NCBI GenBank assembly: GCA_009741485.1
Contig: CM019214.1
Location: forward strand, 23,458,267 to 23,522,266
DNA from: Malurus cyaneus samueli
Lineage: Eukaryota; Chordata; Aves; Passeriformes; Maluridae
Direction of reading: 5' to 3'
DNA: 64,000 bases
Shown here piece after piece: positions 51,501 through 59,800 of the stretch. Each line of letters begins with the position of its first letter. Positions within the stretch are counted from its first letter, which is position 1. The notes beneath the pieces were generated by a model. The model was not told the DNA's origin and ran no database searches. It was given only the letters and a program-made list of their open reading frames with translations. Position numbers and translations under genes: made by a program.

Positions 51501-54500
51501 ACCTCATCTTTAAAGCATCCTTAGCAAACTAACAATAACCTTGCATCATTGACTCAACATGAGATTTGCATTCTCTGCTAAAGCTTTTTCTTTTTCTAAA
51601 ATAACCTTCCTATTTTGTCAATTATTACCCATTTGGTATAGGCTAGCATTCACACTAGAAAAGCACTTATTGGTGAGTATGCTGGGTGTTTACTAACAGG
51701 ATGGAAGAACACACTAGAAAAGCACTTATTGGTGAGTATGCTGGGTGTTTACTAACAGGATGGAAGACAGAAAGGTTGGTAGAACATTAAGTATAAAGAA
51801 AGATGTGGATATATTCCCATTGGTTACGTAGCTTCTAGAAAGTTTCTCCCAGTTTGTTTTATAAACGCTAGTTAAAAGAAGGATACATTTTAGCTATACC
51901 TACTTTTCAAAATTATCTTCATAAAACCCCTAGTAACAGGAGCACAAACATCAGAAGGCAGTGAAATAACCACGGTCGCCAATTTGTGCAAATGCACTCA
52001 CTGGGAACCTGCCACTACATGAGCTGAAAATTATGCAATGGGGAGCAAAAGAAATAAACATTCTAATTTTTTTAAGCTGGTATTTAAGCATCTATGAGTA
52101 AAATGACTACTAAGAAGCTCTGATAAGATAGCTTCAACATTATCTCAAACTTTTAAATAAAATTAGATCTCTACAATTACCGAAATGCATTTATAACAAT
52201 GGAGAGAACTGAGACATACTACCACTGATTCCAGAATAAATACTTAACCATGTTCTCCTTTTCCCTGAACCACTTTTTCAATAAAAACAATATCATTAGC
52301 CTCACCCTTCAGAAAATGTAATGATATGGAACAGTAATTTACAGAAAACATGGAGGCAGAACTGTACAGTACCAACCTGTAATCTTGTTTCAAGGGCTCG
52401 GATAGTAAGCAAGCCATTCTCTTGCAATCCTTCTGAAACAGGAAGATCACGTTTATCATTAATATCACTCTGAAAGAAAAAGAACAAAACAAAACCCCTG
52501 AATGAATTAAAAATTTGAAAGTAAAGTACGAGCTACTACATAGCATTATAAAAATCTGGGGGAAAATACAGCAAGCCAGCAGAATCACAGTATGCCTTTT
52601 AAAAGAAAAAACTATTTTCTGAAAGCAATCAGAATTTGATAGTACATAATGGAAAGACACAATTATGAGAAGCTAATTAACAAGTACTATGGCCTTAATT
52701 AAGTAAATTAAGAATTGCTAGCCGAAAGGTAAGCATAGTGGCAAAACTGTTACATATGTGAAGCATTTTCAACTGCAATAATTTCCCAACTGAACGTTGA
52801 TACAATCAAGGAAGCAAAATAATGTCTTCAGATAATTTAAGATTACAGCAGGGAATATTGCATTCAAACTTCAGGGTGTCTCACAGTACACAGCCAATTT
52901 CACTTTGCATCAATACTTTAATGATTTTTTGAGGTTTTCTTAATTTAGTAGGCACAGACTGAGTAGCTGAGAAAAGACAAGCTCAACTTACTGCATAGTT
53001 GACCTCTCCAAGATCTGTTATTTTGAATGTACTTAACACATCTGTATTGGAGTCATCCTTAAAAAGTAGCAACAGCTGCTCACTTCCAGAAGCAACAAAA
53101 TCATCCACCAGAATGCACTTCACTTTTTGCCATTTGGAAGCCACCTACAGTAGGAGAGGTTTCAAAATACATTTAGTAGCATAAACCCTGTATGTGAGAT
53201 CTCCTTTTTGGTGAAGCTTGCTTTCAATTAAGAGGCAGCCTATTCAGGTGGGCGAAATACAGCAATATTTAGAAGTTTCAAGCTCTCACTCTCACCCCAT
53301 CATTTAGAATCTATGTAACTCTGGGAAAAATTTTCCTTTTCTCCTTAAAGATCACTTTCCAGATTACAGGTTGCAGAGAAATTGACAACTTTTCAGGGTA
53401 TTTAAACAGCTGGGTAACTGAATGTTGTAACGTTTCTTTTGAACCAGTAGTACTTGCAGATTAGTTAAAGACATTATACCATTGACATTAAGAAGTATCT
53501 TTCTTTCAAAACAGACTTAAATATGTTTGAAAGTTAAGGACAAATTTGTACAATAATTCCAAAATTAGTTATTACAATTTTTTATTTCCTGAGTAATACA
53601 TGTCTTCCTATCAGATTACTACAAAACCCTAGCAGAAACTTTGTCGCTCCTAACTGTAGGAAACAATAGCAAGGCCTTTCCTTGTCATTTTCATGAAACA
53701 ACTTTCTGTTATTAGGAAATGAAGCTCAAAAAGTTTTTACATTCCAATGAGTAATTTATGCTTTGCAATGAAATCAGGTTAATTCTAATACAAATTATCT
53801 AGGCACACTCATAATGGCCTTACAACTTCAAGTTCTCACACTACTGCAGTATTCAATCAGCAACAGAAGCGTTAGTCAGATTCATAAATGTACTACTAAA
53901 TGACAGAATCCAGCTTCACTTTCAGATGTACAAGCAAGCAATGAAAGCAACATGATATCATACTTTACAAAGGTTATTTTACTGGCAGCAACAATACTAT
54001 ATGAACAAGAAATCTAAAGAACAGAAACATGCAGATCTTCAGCTGCAGCACTTCTGATCAGACAATACACACAAAAAAATAGTAGTAAAAAAGTAGTACC
54101 TGTAAGCTGTCTCTCCTCTGTACAACACAGCTATTTCCAGAGGCAAAAGACACAACAAATAGCAAATCCTTGCTACAGGTTACAGCTGGTTTTACGGAAC
54201 ATGGCTTTTCAAAAGGAAGCTCACAAACACCTTTAGGGACACCATTTTGGAACCAAATAAGCTGGTTCTTGTGGGTAACGGCAACAAGTGATATTCGGAG
54301 CTGTTTTTTCAATCTCTCACTCTTGCAGATATAGACAGAAGATACCACTTTGCTGTAAGCATGAGGCATGAAACACGTGCTGGTCAGCATTTTTTGTGTT
54401 TGAATTGCGTATCCAAAGAACTCACTACCCCAGATGGCTCTGTCTGAAACAGAAAACCCATCTGCATCTTCAGTCTCTGGCAGGCAAGCTGTTCTTATCC

Positions 54501-55032
54501 CTAAGACAACAGTGCCTTCACCTACAATTTCACCTGTCCACACTATAGAAGAAAGCTGAACAGGAGCACTTTGAACCACGCAGGTGTTGGAAGAGATATA
54601 GAACAGCTTGTTGGAATGTCTCCACAACACTGATGGGCCAGCAAACAACCTGATGTCTTCTTTCAGCTCATAATCCAATTTAAAATAAAAGGATGGCTCA
54701 AATTTATTTGAACTGTGAAGCAACAATAAAAAGTATTTGACATTGTTCCGTTTTTTCTTCTTCATGAAAATGCAGGGAAGAATAATGCCTGTTCTGGAAT
54801 CTCTTGTGCAGCTACAACAAATCATTTCAATTTTTGAGTGACTGGCAAGCATGCTGAATACTCCAGAAGACTTCTGAACGAACAGCTTAGCATCTCTGTT
54901 GAACACCATCCTTCTGACACATAAATTCATTGTTTTATCGCCTGCTTCCTCTGCATGCTTTGGTTTTGACAGCTGAAATATAAGGACTTCACCATTGTAG
55001 GACAAAAATTGATCTTGGTCACTCAAAAGCAT
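42095..55032 (-). CDS. FANCB: Fanconi anaemia group B protein, complete coding region (8 exons)
   Basis: FANCB is a nuclear subunit of the Fanconi anaemia core complex. With FAAP100 and the E3 ligase FANCL it forms the catalytic module that monoubiquitinates FANCD2 and FANCI at interstrand crosslinks. Coding exons (minus strand): 55032-54100, 53144-52992, 52469-52377, 48402-48274, 47392-47226, 45149-44695, 43847-43610, 42515-42095. All introns are GT-AG and all phases agree. The joined length is 2589 nt, 862 residues plus stop, close to the human protein (859). Hallmarks seen include [13 protein letters not shown] (11-23), [19 protein letters not shown] in exon 1, [11 protein letters not shown] (575-585), LSLEDLS (621-627), and the C-terminal [16 protein letters not shown]. 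The N-terminal part is known to form a beta-propeller and the C-terminal part is helical. No frameshift or internal stop was found, so the gene looks intact. An in-frame TAA nine bases before the ATG fixes the start. The gene shares a CpG-island promoter region with MOSPD2. Confidence 0.97.
42516..43609 (-). other. FANCB: FANCB intron between coding exons 7 and 8
   Basis: 1094 bases, GT-AG, AT-rich with A runs, nothing else recognised. Confidence 0.85.
43610..43847 (-). CDS. FANCB: FANCB coding exon 7 (residues 644-722 plus split codon)
   Basis: 238 nt. Acceptor TTTTCTTGCAG, donor TGCAG|GTAAAA. It encodes [30 protein letters not shown] and [11 protein letters not shown]. The WLLExMxC and FxGTxFxWxxxxPFEGxL patterns match the human protein. 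It opens with two bases of Gly644 and closes with two of Arg723. Confidence 0.96.
43848..44694 (-). other. FANCB: FANCB intron between coding exons 6 and 7
   Basis: 847 bases, GT-AG, nothing else recognised. Confidence 0.85.
44695..45149 (-). CDS. FANCB: FANCB coding exon 6 (residues 492-643 plus split codon)
   Basis: 455 nt. The first base completes Leu492 and the last base starts Gly644. Acceptor TTTTTCACAG, donor GTACAG|GTAAAT. It encodes [14 protein letters not shown], a basic cluster PPPKKIKL (539-546), [20 protein letters not shown] (575-594) and [10 protein letters not shown] (618-627). These are strongly conserved FANCB landmarks. The basic cluster resembles a monopartite nuclear localisation signal. 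Confidence 0.96.
45150..47225 (-). other. FANCB: FANCB intron between coding exons 5 and 6
   Basis: 2076 bases, GT-AG. It contains a MIR-like SINE remnant at about 45950-46090, which also explains part of a 119-codon open frame there. No exon was recognised. Confidence 0.85.
45950..46090 (-). mobile_element. MIR-like (CORE-SINE) remnant
   Basis: Read on the minus strand it contains CTCATTTTTACAGTTGAG (about 46084-46067), then ACCAAGGTTACCTGGCAG, then AGAACCTGGGTCTTCTGG. This order and spacing match the 3' half of MIR-class SINEs: CTCATTTTACAGATGAG, CCAAGGTCAC, then an ACCCAGGTCT block. The copy is old and diverged, and assignment is from memory of the consensus. Confidence 0.6.
47226..47392 (-). 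CDS. FANCB: FANCB coding exon 5 (residues 437-491 plus split codon)
   Basis: 167 nt that ends with two bases of a split Leu codon (TT|GTGAGT). It is too short in any open frame for a 60-codon listing and was found by joining phases. It encodes [14 protein letters not shown]...[21 protein letters not shown]. The [12 protein letters not shown] motif is the conserved anchor. The middle is poorly conserved, as in other vertebrates. Confidence 0.93.
47393..48273 (-). other. FANCB: FANCB intron between coding exons 4 and 5
   Basis: 881 bases, GT-AG, nothing else recognised. Confidence 0.85.
48274..48402 (-). CDS. FANCB: FANCB coding exon 4 (residues 394-436)
   Basis: 129 nt, phase 0 on both sides. 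Acceptor TTTTACAG, donor AAAGAG|GTAAAA. It encodes [19 protein letters not shown], then a helix with RALIDLVEE, ending PSAKE. This aligns with the human segment of the same length class that contains RELRQHL and KALINLV. Confidence 0.95.
48403..52376 (-). other. FANCB: FANCB intron between coding exons 3 and 4
   Basis: At 3974 bases this is the longest internal intron. It contains a recent 59-bp tandem duplication (51651-51768), an 11-bp inverted repeat near 50066-50090, a short 17-base duplication near 50766-50799, and a possible worn CR1 remnant at about 51140-51240. No exon was recognised in it. Confidence 0.85.
51651..51768. repeat. Tandem duplication of 59 bp
   Basis: Two head-to-tail copies, 51651-51709 and 51710-51768, start CACACTAGAAAAGCACTT and differ only at the last base. 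The near identity implies a recent duplication. Confidence 0.97.
52377..52469 (-). CDS. FANCB: FANCB coding exon 3 (residues 363-393)
   Basis: 93 nt, phase 0 on both sides. Acceptor TTTCTTTCAG, donor ACAG|GTTGGT. It encodes [14 protein letters not shown]...LQENGLL...IRALETRLQ. The ENxxL...LETxL pattern matches the human segment that precedes the helical region. Confidence 0.92.
52470..52991 (-). other. FANCB: FANCB intron between coding exons 2 and 3
   Basis: 522 bases, GT-AG, nothing else recognised. Confidence 0.85.
52992..53144 (-). CDS. FANCB: FANCB coding exon 2 (residues 312-362)
   Basis: 153 nt, phase 0 on both sides. Acceptor CTCCTACTGTAG, donor GCA|GTAAGTT. It encodes [10 protein letters not shown]...[19 protein letters not shown]...[12 protein letters not shown], the segment conserved as LVxDDFxxSGxEQ in vertebrate FANCB. 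Confidence 0.96.
53145..54099 (-). other. FANCB: FANCB intron between coding exons 1 and 2
   Basis: 955 bases, GT-AG, AT-rich. No repeat or exon was recognised. Confidence 0.85.
54100..55032 (-). CDS. FANCB: FANCB coding exon 1 (residues 1-311)
   Basis: The largest coding exon, 933 nt, phase 0 at its end (CAG|GTACTA). It carries the start ATG at 55032-55030 with A at position -3. It encodes most of the N-terminal beta-propeller, beginning [16 protein letters not shown]. The chicken-type N-terminus is shorter than the human one before the conserved YNGEV. An in-frame stop upstream rules out extension in this exon. Confidence 0.96.
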
Positions 55033-55140
55033 CTTGATTTATCCTTATGCATAGTCCTCTACAAGAAAACCATACATGTCCCCATTTTTGTCAGGCTTAT
55101 TTCTTCATGGAAATATCAACCTATTCTGGACATTTTCCAT
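55033..55140 (-). other. FANCB: FANCB 5' untranslated part of start exon
   Basis: A polypyrimidine tract and TTTTGTAG on the minus strand (55141-55165) mark an acceptor, so this exon most likely starts at 55140. The 108-nt leader contains seven upstream ATGs with short frames. One (55052-55023) overlaps the FANCB start. The upstream noncoding exon would lie in the CpG island: plausible donors are CAAA|GTGAGT (exon end 55606) or CTCG|GTGAGG (exon end 55691). Confidence 0.6.
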
Positions 55141-55785
55141 CTACAAAAGCAAAAAAGAAAAAAAAAATTAAATTGTTTTGGGACTAGCTGAATGGATCCT
55201 TAAGAATAAGAAAAGCTATGCGTTGCAAAGCAATAATATAGAAAAAAATGAGAATGAAGCCAGTAGGTGCTTTAATCTCACAGATTAATAATGAAGCAAC
55301 TTTGTACTGAGAGATTTAAGTAATAGAAACATTTCAGAATCGTTTCTTTACCAAAGTATGAATTCTCTGGTTATCAACGTCTGCACAGCATAATATATAG
55401 AAACCAAACCACACACAATTCGTGTGAGGGCATTGAAGGTATCAGTGCCACAATATACTGAGCAGACTGGAAAGTAACGGTGCTTTGAATTCTCAAATAA
55501 AAGAGCCTTCTCTAGGGCATAGTATTTACTAATAACTATAATTAATTTTTGGTTAAAATTATAAGGCCTCGAAAGGGAAAGTTCTCTGAAGAAGCATCCA
55601 CTCACTTTGCGGCCAAGCAGGCTCCCTCCCTCTCTCTCTCCTCGCCCAGAGAAGGCCCCGGGGACCCCGAGAGAACCGCAGCCGCCTCACCGAGCACCAC
55701 TCATCTTGCGGGTCCGCCAGCGATGCCCCTCGCCCGGCTCAGGCGGAGTTTCTGCCCTCCCACCCGGGCCCGGGACTCCCGCGCA

Positions 55786-55890
55786 CCGCAGAGACACCGG
55801 CGGACCCGCAGAGACACCGGGCGCAGAGACACCGGGCGCAGAGACACCGGGCGCAGAGACACCGGGCGCAGAGACACCGGGCGCAGAGAC
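55786..55890. repeat. 15-bp tandem array in promoter region
   Basis: Five perfect head-to-tail copies of CGCAGAGACACCGGG at 55807-55881, a partial sixth to 55890, and one offset copy at 55786-55800. The multiple of three gives a repeated Arg-Arg-Asp-Thr-Gly frame that is not evidence of coding. Confidence 0.95.
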
Positions 55891-55920
55891 CGTGAAGCGA
55901 CCACGGGCTCCGGGCCGGTG

Positions 55921-56035
55921 GGGCCTGTCCGGGCTGCTCGGGGCCGTCACCCTCAGCGGCGGGCCTCTCCGGGCTGCTCGGGGCCGTCAGCGGCGGGGCC
56001 TGTCCGGGCTGCTCGGGGCCGTCACCCTCAGCGGC
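55921..56035. repeat. About 40-bp tandem array, three copies
   Basis: Copies at 55921-55960, 55961-55994 (six bases shorter) and 55996-56035, each beginning GGGCCT and containing CCGGGCTGCTCGGGGCCGTC. The array is very CpG-rich. Confidence 0.93.
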
Positions 56036-56275
56036 GGGGCCGTGCCGCGGTTCCCGGCTGCGCGGCGGCCGTCCGAAGCTCCCGCCGCAGGGAGCATGAC
56101 GGGAGCGGGGCGGGGGCGGCCATGGCTGGGCGGGGCAGGCGGGTCTGCACCCTCAGGGCTGCTCTGTAGCCCCGCCCCCTGGCGGAGTCACGCGCCGCTC
56201 CATCCCCTTTTCCCGCCGCCCCTCGCGCTGCCGGAGCCGCCTCAGTGCGGGCGGCGCGGGCGGACCCGCTGGATC

Positions 56276-56284
56276 ATGGCTGAG
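56276..56284 (+). CDS. MOSPD2: MOSPD2 coding exon 1 (start codon exon)
   Basis: Nine coding bases, ATG GCT GAG (MAE), followed by a strong donor GTGAGT. Vertebrate MOSPD2 also starts MAE, then an exon with KAxLISExRRRFEAEY, which is what follows here. MOSPD2 is an ER-anchored protein with an N-terminal CRAL-TRIO domain, an MSP domain that binds FFAT motifs at membrane contact sites, and a C-terminal membrane anchor. The ATG context (GGATCATGG) has A at -3... -2 uncertain but G at +4. The frame is open upstream with an alternative in-frame ATG at 56096. Confidence 0.82.
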
Positions 56285-56482
56285 GTGAGTCTCTGCGCCC
56301 CTGCCCCTTCGCTGCTGCCTTCCTGCCGGCCTGTCCCTCTCTCAGCCGCGGCCCGCAGCCCCTCTGGGGATGGTGGTTTGGCGGGACGGATAGCCGGGCC
56401 CTGCTGTACAGGTGAAGGGCCGGGGCTGTCTGGGGCCCCTGCCTTTCCTTTCACGGCCCTCCTGTTCCTTGTTTCCTTTCAG
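56285..56482 (+). other. MOSPD2: MOSPD2 intron 1
   Basis: 198 bases, GT-AG, GC-rich and entirely within the CpG island. Confidence 0.8.
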
Positions 56483-56549
56483 CAGCAACAGGATAAAGCG
56501 GCGCTGATAAGTGAGATCCGGCGGCGTTTCGAGGCGGAGTACCTGCCAG
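56483..56549 (+). CDS. MOSPD2: MOSPD2 coding exon 2 (start of CRAL-TRIO region)
   Basis: 67 nt after the acceptor TTTCCTTTCAG. It encodes QQQDKAALISEIRRRFEAEYLP and ends with one base of the next codon before the donor GTGAGC. The LISExRRRFEAEY stretch is the recognisable MOSPD2 N-terminus just before the CRAL-TRIO domain. The acceptor is a NAGNAG (CAGCAG), so one glutamine may be variably included. The remaining exons were not found and presumably lie beyond the right edge. Confidence 0.85.
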
Positions 56550-56654
56550 GTGAGCTGGGAGTGGTGGATGCGGACTGTTGGGATTGTCCGCTGTCGCTTT
56601 TTCTCAGGCGGCACCAGGTGTCCCGCTTTAGCACGTGTGGGAGCGTCTGTGCCC

Positions 56655-56850
56655 TCTTACAGAATCGACTGGATTAGAAAAGGCCTCCGAGGTTGTGTTC
56701 ATTGACTGAACACCTGTCAGCCAGACCGCGGCACTGAGTGTCACGTCCAGTCTTTCCTGAAACTCCTCCTGGGACGCGCGGCCTATTCAAATATCTAATC
56801 ACTCTCGCTGTTGAGAATCTCTTCCTAATGTCCAGCCTAATTTTCCCTCT
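56655..56850 (-). mobile_element. CR1 3'-end fragment, minus orientation
   Basis: Read on the plus strand it follows the reverse complement of the avian CR1 3' end: 'gattagaaaaggcctccgag' (56671-56690), a middle with the usual spacing, then 'ctcttcctaatgtccagcct' (56819-56838). It is diverged but rich in CpG and sits at the inner edge of the CpG island, about 100 bases after MOSPD2 exon 2. Confidence 0.75.
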
Positions 56851-59800
56851 AATAAGGTGTCAAGCCACGGAAGGGTGCGATATACAGCAGGTTTCTTAGC
56901 TAGCTCTCGGTGCTCTCTGTCGGGGTCGCTGTCTCGGGCTGCAGGATGTGTTGGGGCAAAGCCCTCGGTTCTTCTGTCTTGCAGTTGTGTTTGGTTGGCT
57001 GGAGAGTCAAGGTTTGGGGCATTGCTGTGCTTGGAGCTCTCTGGGCATGAAACATGGTGGGAAAGGGGGAAGGGAGGCATTCTGTCCTCGCCGAGTTTGT
57101 CAAAGGAAGAGTTGTTTTTCTGGAGTAACTTGCACTTGAAATTCATGCAGGCCATAATTAAGATCATTGCTGCATGTCCAACTCGATTCTTGAGTGCAGG
57201 TGCATTTAAACTTGTAAATGAGGGCCAGGAAATGCTGGGGATGCCTAGGGGAGAGGGAAGACTAGCATAGTCTAGTGTGATTTGTATTGCTTATGTTGGA
57301 AGAATGTAGAGTATGCTAACAACTGGAGTAAGCAGTACATGTCATGATGACTATCTAGAGACTTTCTGTTAAAAGCGTGCTTCTGTGCAATTTTTAATGC
57401 AAATACAGTAAAATCCAGTAGTTGTGTTGCCTGCGTCTTGTTTAATATGAGGCCCACTTCTGCTAACAAATGCCTTTCTTTGATGTTTGTGATCAGAATT
57501 ATTGAGGTTACCTAGCTATCACTTTTATGTAAGGGATATGTGCTTCTATGACTTATTTGTAGTGGGCTAGAGCATTCTTTCGGAAAACTTTCAAGATCTT
57601 GAGGGTGGTATAGCTTTATCACCTATGGTTACTGTGCTGACTTCCATAAAGGAGACTACTTGGACCTTGGTTAAAGATAACCTTTTTTTCTGATGACAAA
57701 ATTATTAGAAAGTCTTGAAGTAGAGAGAGCTTATTTTACCATTTGGTGTTTCTAAGTGAATAAGGATATACTTGTAAAGTTCCGGCCCAAAAGCGTGGAG
57801 GACCATCTTAAATTCTAAAGTTTTTTGCCTCTTAAACTTTTCAATTAGTGTATGTTTTCATATGGTAGGAGATTCAACTTGCTTTGTATTCTGTTATCTC
57901 AGAGTCATACTCAGAAATAATTACTTCAGAAAGCCTAGAACTGGTCTGGGACAGTAGCTGTGGAAAAGGAGTGCTACTCTTTCAGTTGATCTATCGCTTA
58001 AAATCCTGTAATTCCACAAGTTTCTCTGGTTGTAATGACACCTCTGTTGGGCTGGTTGACACAGCCATTAAAATAATTGAATACTGTTGCAAGGTAAGAT
58101 GTAATCCTATTGGCAGTATTTTGAGCGTTTTCTCCGTAAGCCCATTTTTGGGTCAAGGTTTAGAGCTCTTGGTGCTTTCAGAAAATAAGATTAAGACTTT
58201 TTTGAGTTTGTGTTCTTAAGACTCTGCCACAAGCAAATTAATGTTCCCATGACCACATTCTAGAGTGCGAAACATAGGACTTTAATTTTGTATTGGTCTG
58301 TCAGCCTTTACTTTGTATGTTCTAAAATGAATTCTTTTATGCTTCCTAATCAAAAGAAATGTGGGGGTGCATGTATGAACACACGCTCAAACCTGTGACT
58401 TTGGGGTGTAAGGGTACAGATGATTGCTTCATACCCAGCAATTTTAGCCTGCTTTCAAAACTAAGGGCACTGTTAGGCTACACTTGAGAAGTTGATCCTT
58501 TCTGTGAAGTTTAATGTGGTCATAGAATTGTGGGCCTCTACAGAGCAAACTTTATTGCATTTACAGATGAACTGCAGGTGTTAGAGAAAAGTTTTCAGGC
58601 AATTTTGTTTCTGGAGTTTGCGGCTGCCACTGTTTTTTTCCCTGTGAGGAAAACAGTGTAACTGGTTATTCTAGAAACTTAGTGATTCTGATGAACAAAG
58701 ATGAAGTGGTTCTTCCATATTCTGTAAGTCATAGTTACTGGTTTCCCTTCTGCCCCCCCTCATCCAGGAAGCATTAGTAATGGTTACAAATGTTGTGATG
58801 GCCTTACAGTAACATTTATTTTTGTTATTAAATGAAAATTAGAGGGTCTTTGAAATCCTGCTTTTTCCTTGAAATCATTTATTGTCAGAATACAACTTTT
58901 AGATAAAGTAGAATCTACAAAAATACTATATAGCTGCTTCACAAAATTCTAATATCCCAATATGTATTGTAATAATTATTATTATAACGATATGCTGTGG
59001 TCTTGATAATTTTCAAGGTAGGATAGGAAAAGTTCTGTTCAGCAACTAAAAGCACAATAAATTTGTTTGTTTTTTTTATTATACATTTACGTGTTTAGTT
59101 TTATTTATGTGACGAAATCAGAAAATGCTTAAAATGTTAGATACAGTGTGAAAGATAAAGTGACAGAGAATCTTACTGACTCATTTCCCCAAAGTTTGCA
59201 AGAGAACTTTCTTGCTGAGGTTGTTGGGCAAAGTTGGCCTTTGAAGGGTTCTAGGAGGAAAGCTTGGACACTGTTGGATCTTACAGGCAAAGCAGTGTTT
59301 AATATTAAGTGAGACCTTGTGGTGATTTTTTTTTTCTCTTTGGGCAGCTTTCTAGCTGGGTTCCAAAGACAATGTATGTCTCAATGATGAAACCCTTGCA
59401 TTTCAAAGGTATATTTCCAATAGTGGAAAGGCCCTGTTAGTCCAGTAGATTGGCAAACACTGTCTGATGTAGTAGGCAAACAGCACCTTGTCTCCACTGG
59501 TTTTGGGCCTAATTTTTGTTTTGCCTGTTTGGATTCTTTGTGAGAGTTGGTGATGTAAATGATTTTTCTGGTGAAAGGAACAATGAAAACAAAAGACTTT
59601 TTTTCTAGTACTGACTGGCACTAGCAATGTTTTCTAGCAAACAATCATGTCTTTTTCTATAGTGAATTTCCATTCCTTAGAGGATTTCTAAAATTAGCTT
59701 TTATTTCTGGGCTATTACTTTCTATTTTAATGTTACAGTGGAAATTATTTATAATCAAGTCTTGTTAGATTTTTTCAGTAAACCAGTTTTCATTACATTT

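Larger units (their letters stand above)
55590..56630. promoter_or_regulatory. CpG island, probable FANCB/MOSPD2 bidirectional promoter
   Basis: The only dense CpG-rich, GC-rich block in the window. It lies between the divergent starts of FANCB (minus) and MOSPD2 (plus) and covers MOSPD2 exons 1 and 2. No TATA box was seen. GC-box (Sp1-type) sequences are at 56107-56119, 56128-56136 and, inverted, 56170-56178. It also holds two tandem arrays. Divergent genes sharing a CpG island are the usual layout for this pair in mammals. Confidence 0.8.

Noticed and set aside
55549..56169. 206-codon open frame with repeated Arg-Arg-Asp-Thr-Gly
   Set aside because: It arises from a 15-bp tandem repeat in a GC-rich promoter region; other frames and the opposite strand are open there too.
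55607..56677. 356-codon open frame across the MOSPD2 start region as one gene
   Set aside because: It runs through MOSPD2 exon 1, an intron with clear GT-AG ends, and exon 2. The conserved residues fit the spliced model, not read-through.
59117..59155. Similarity to the conserved KMLD of MOSPD2 (AAAATGTTAGAT near 59131)
   Set aside because: The surrounding codons do not match MOSPD2 and the frame stops immediately, with no splice sites at the right places.
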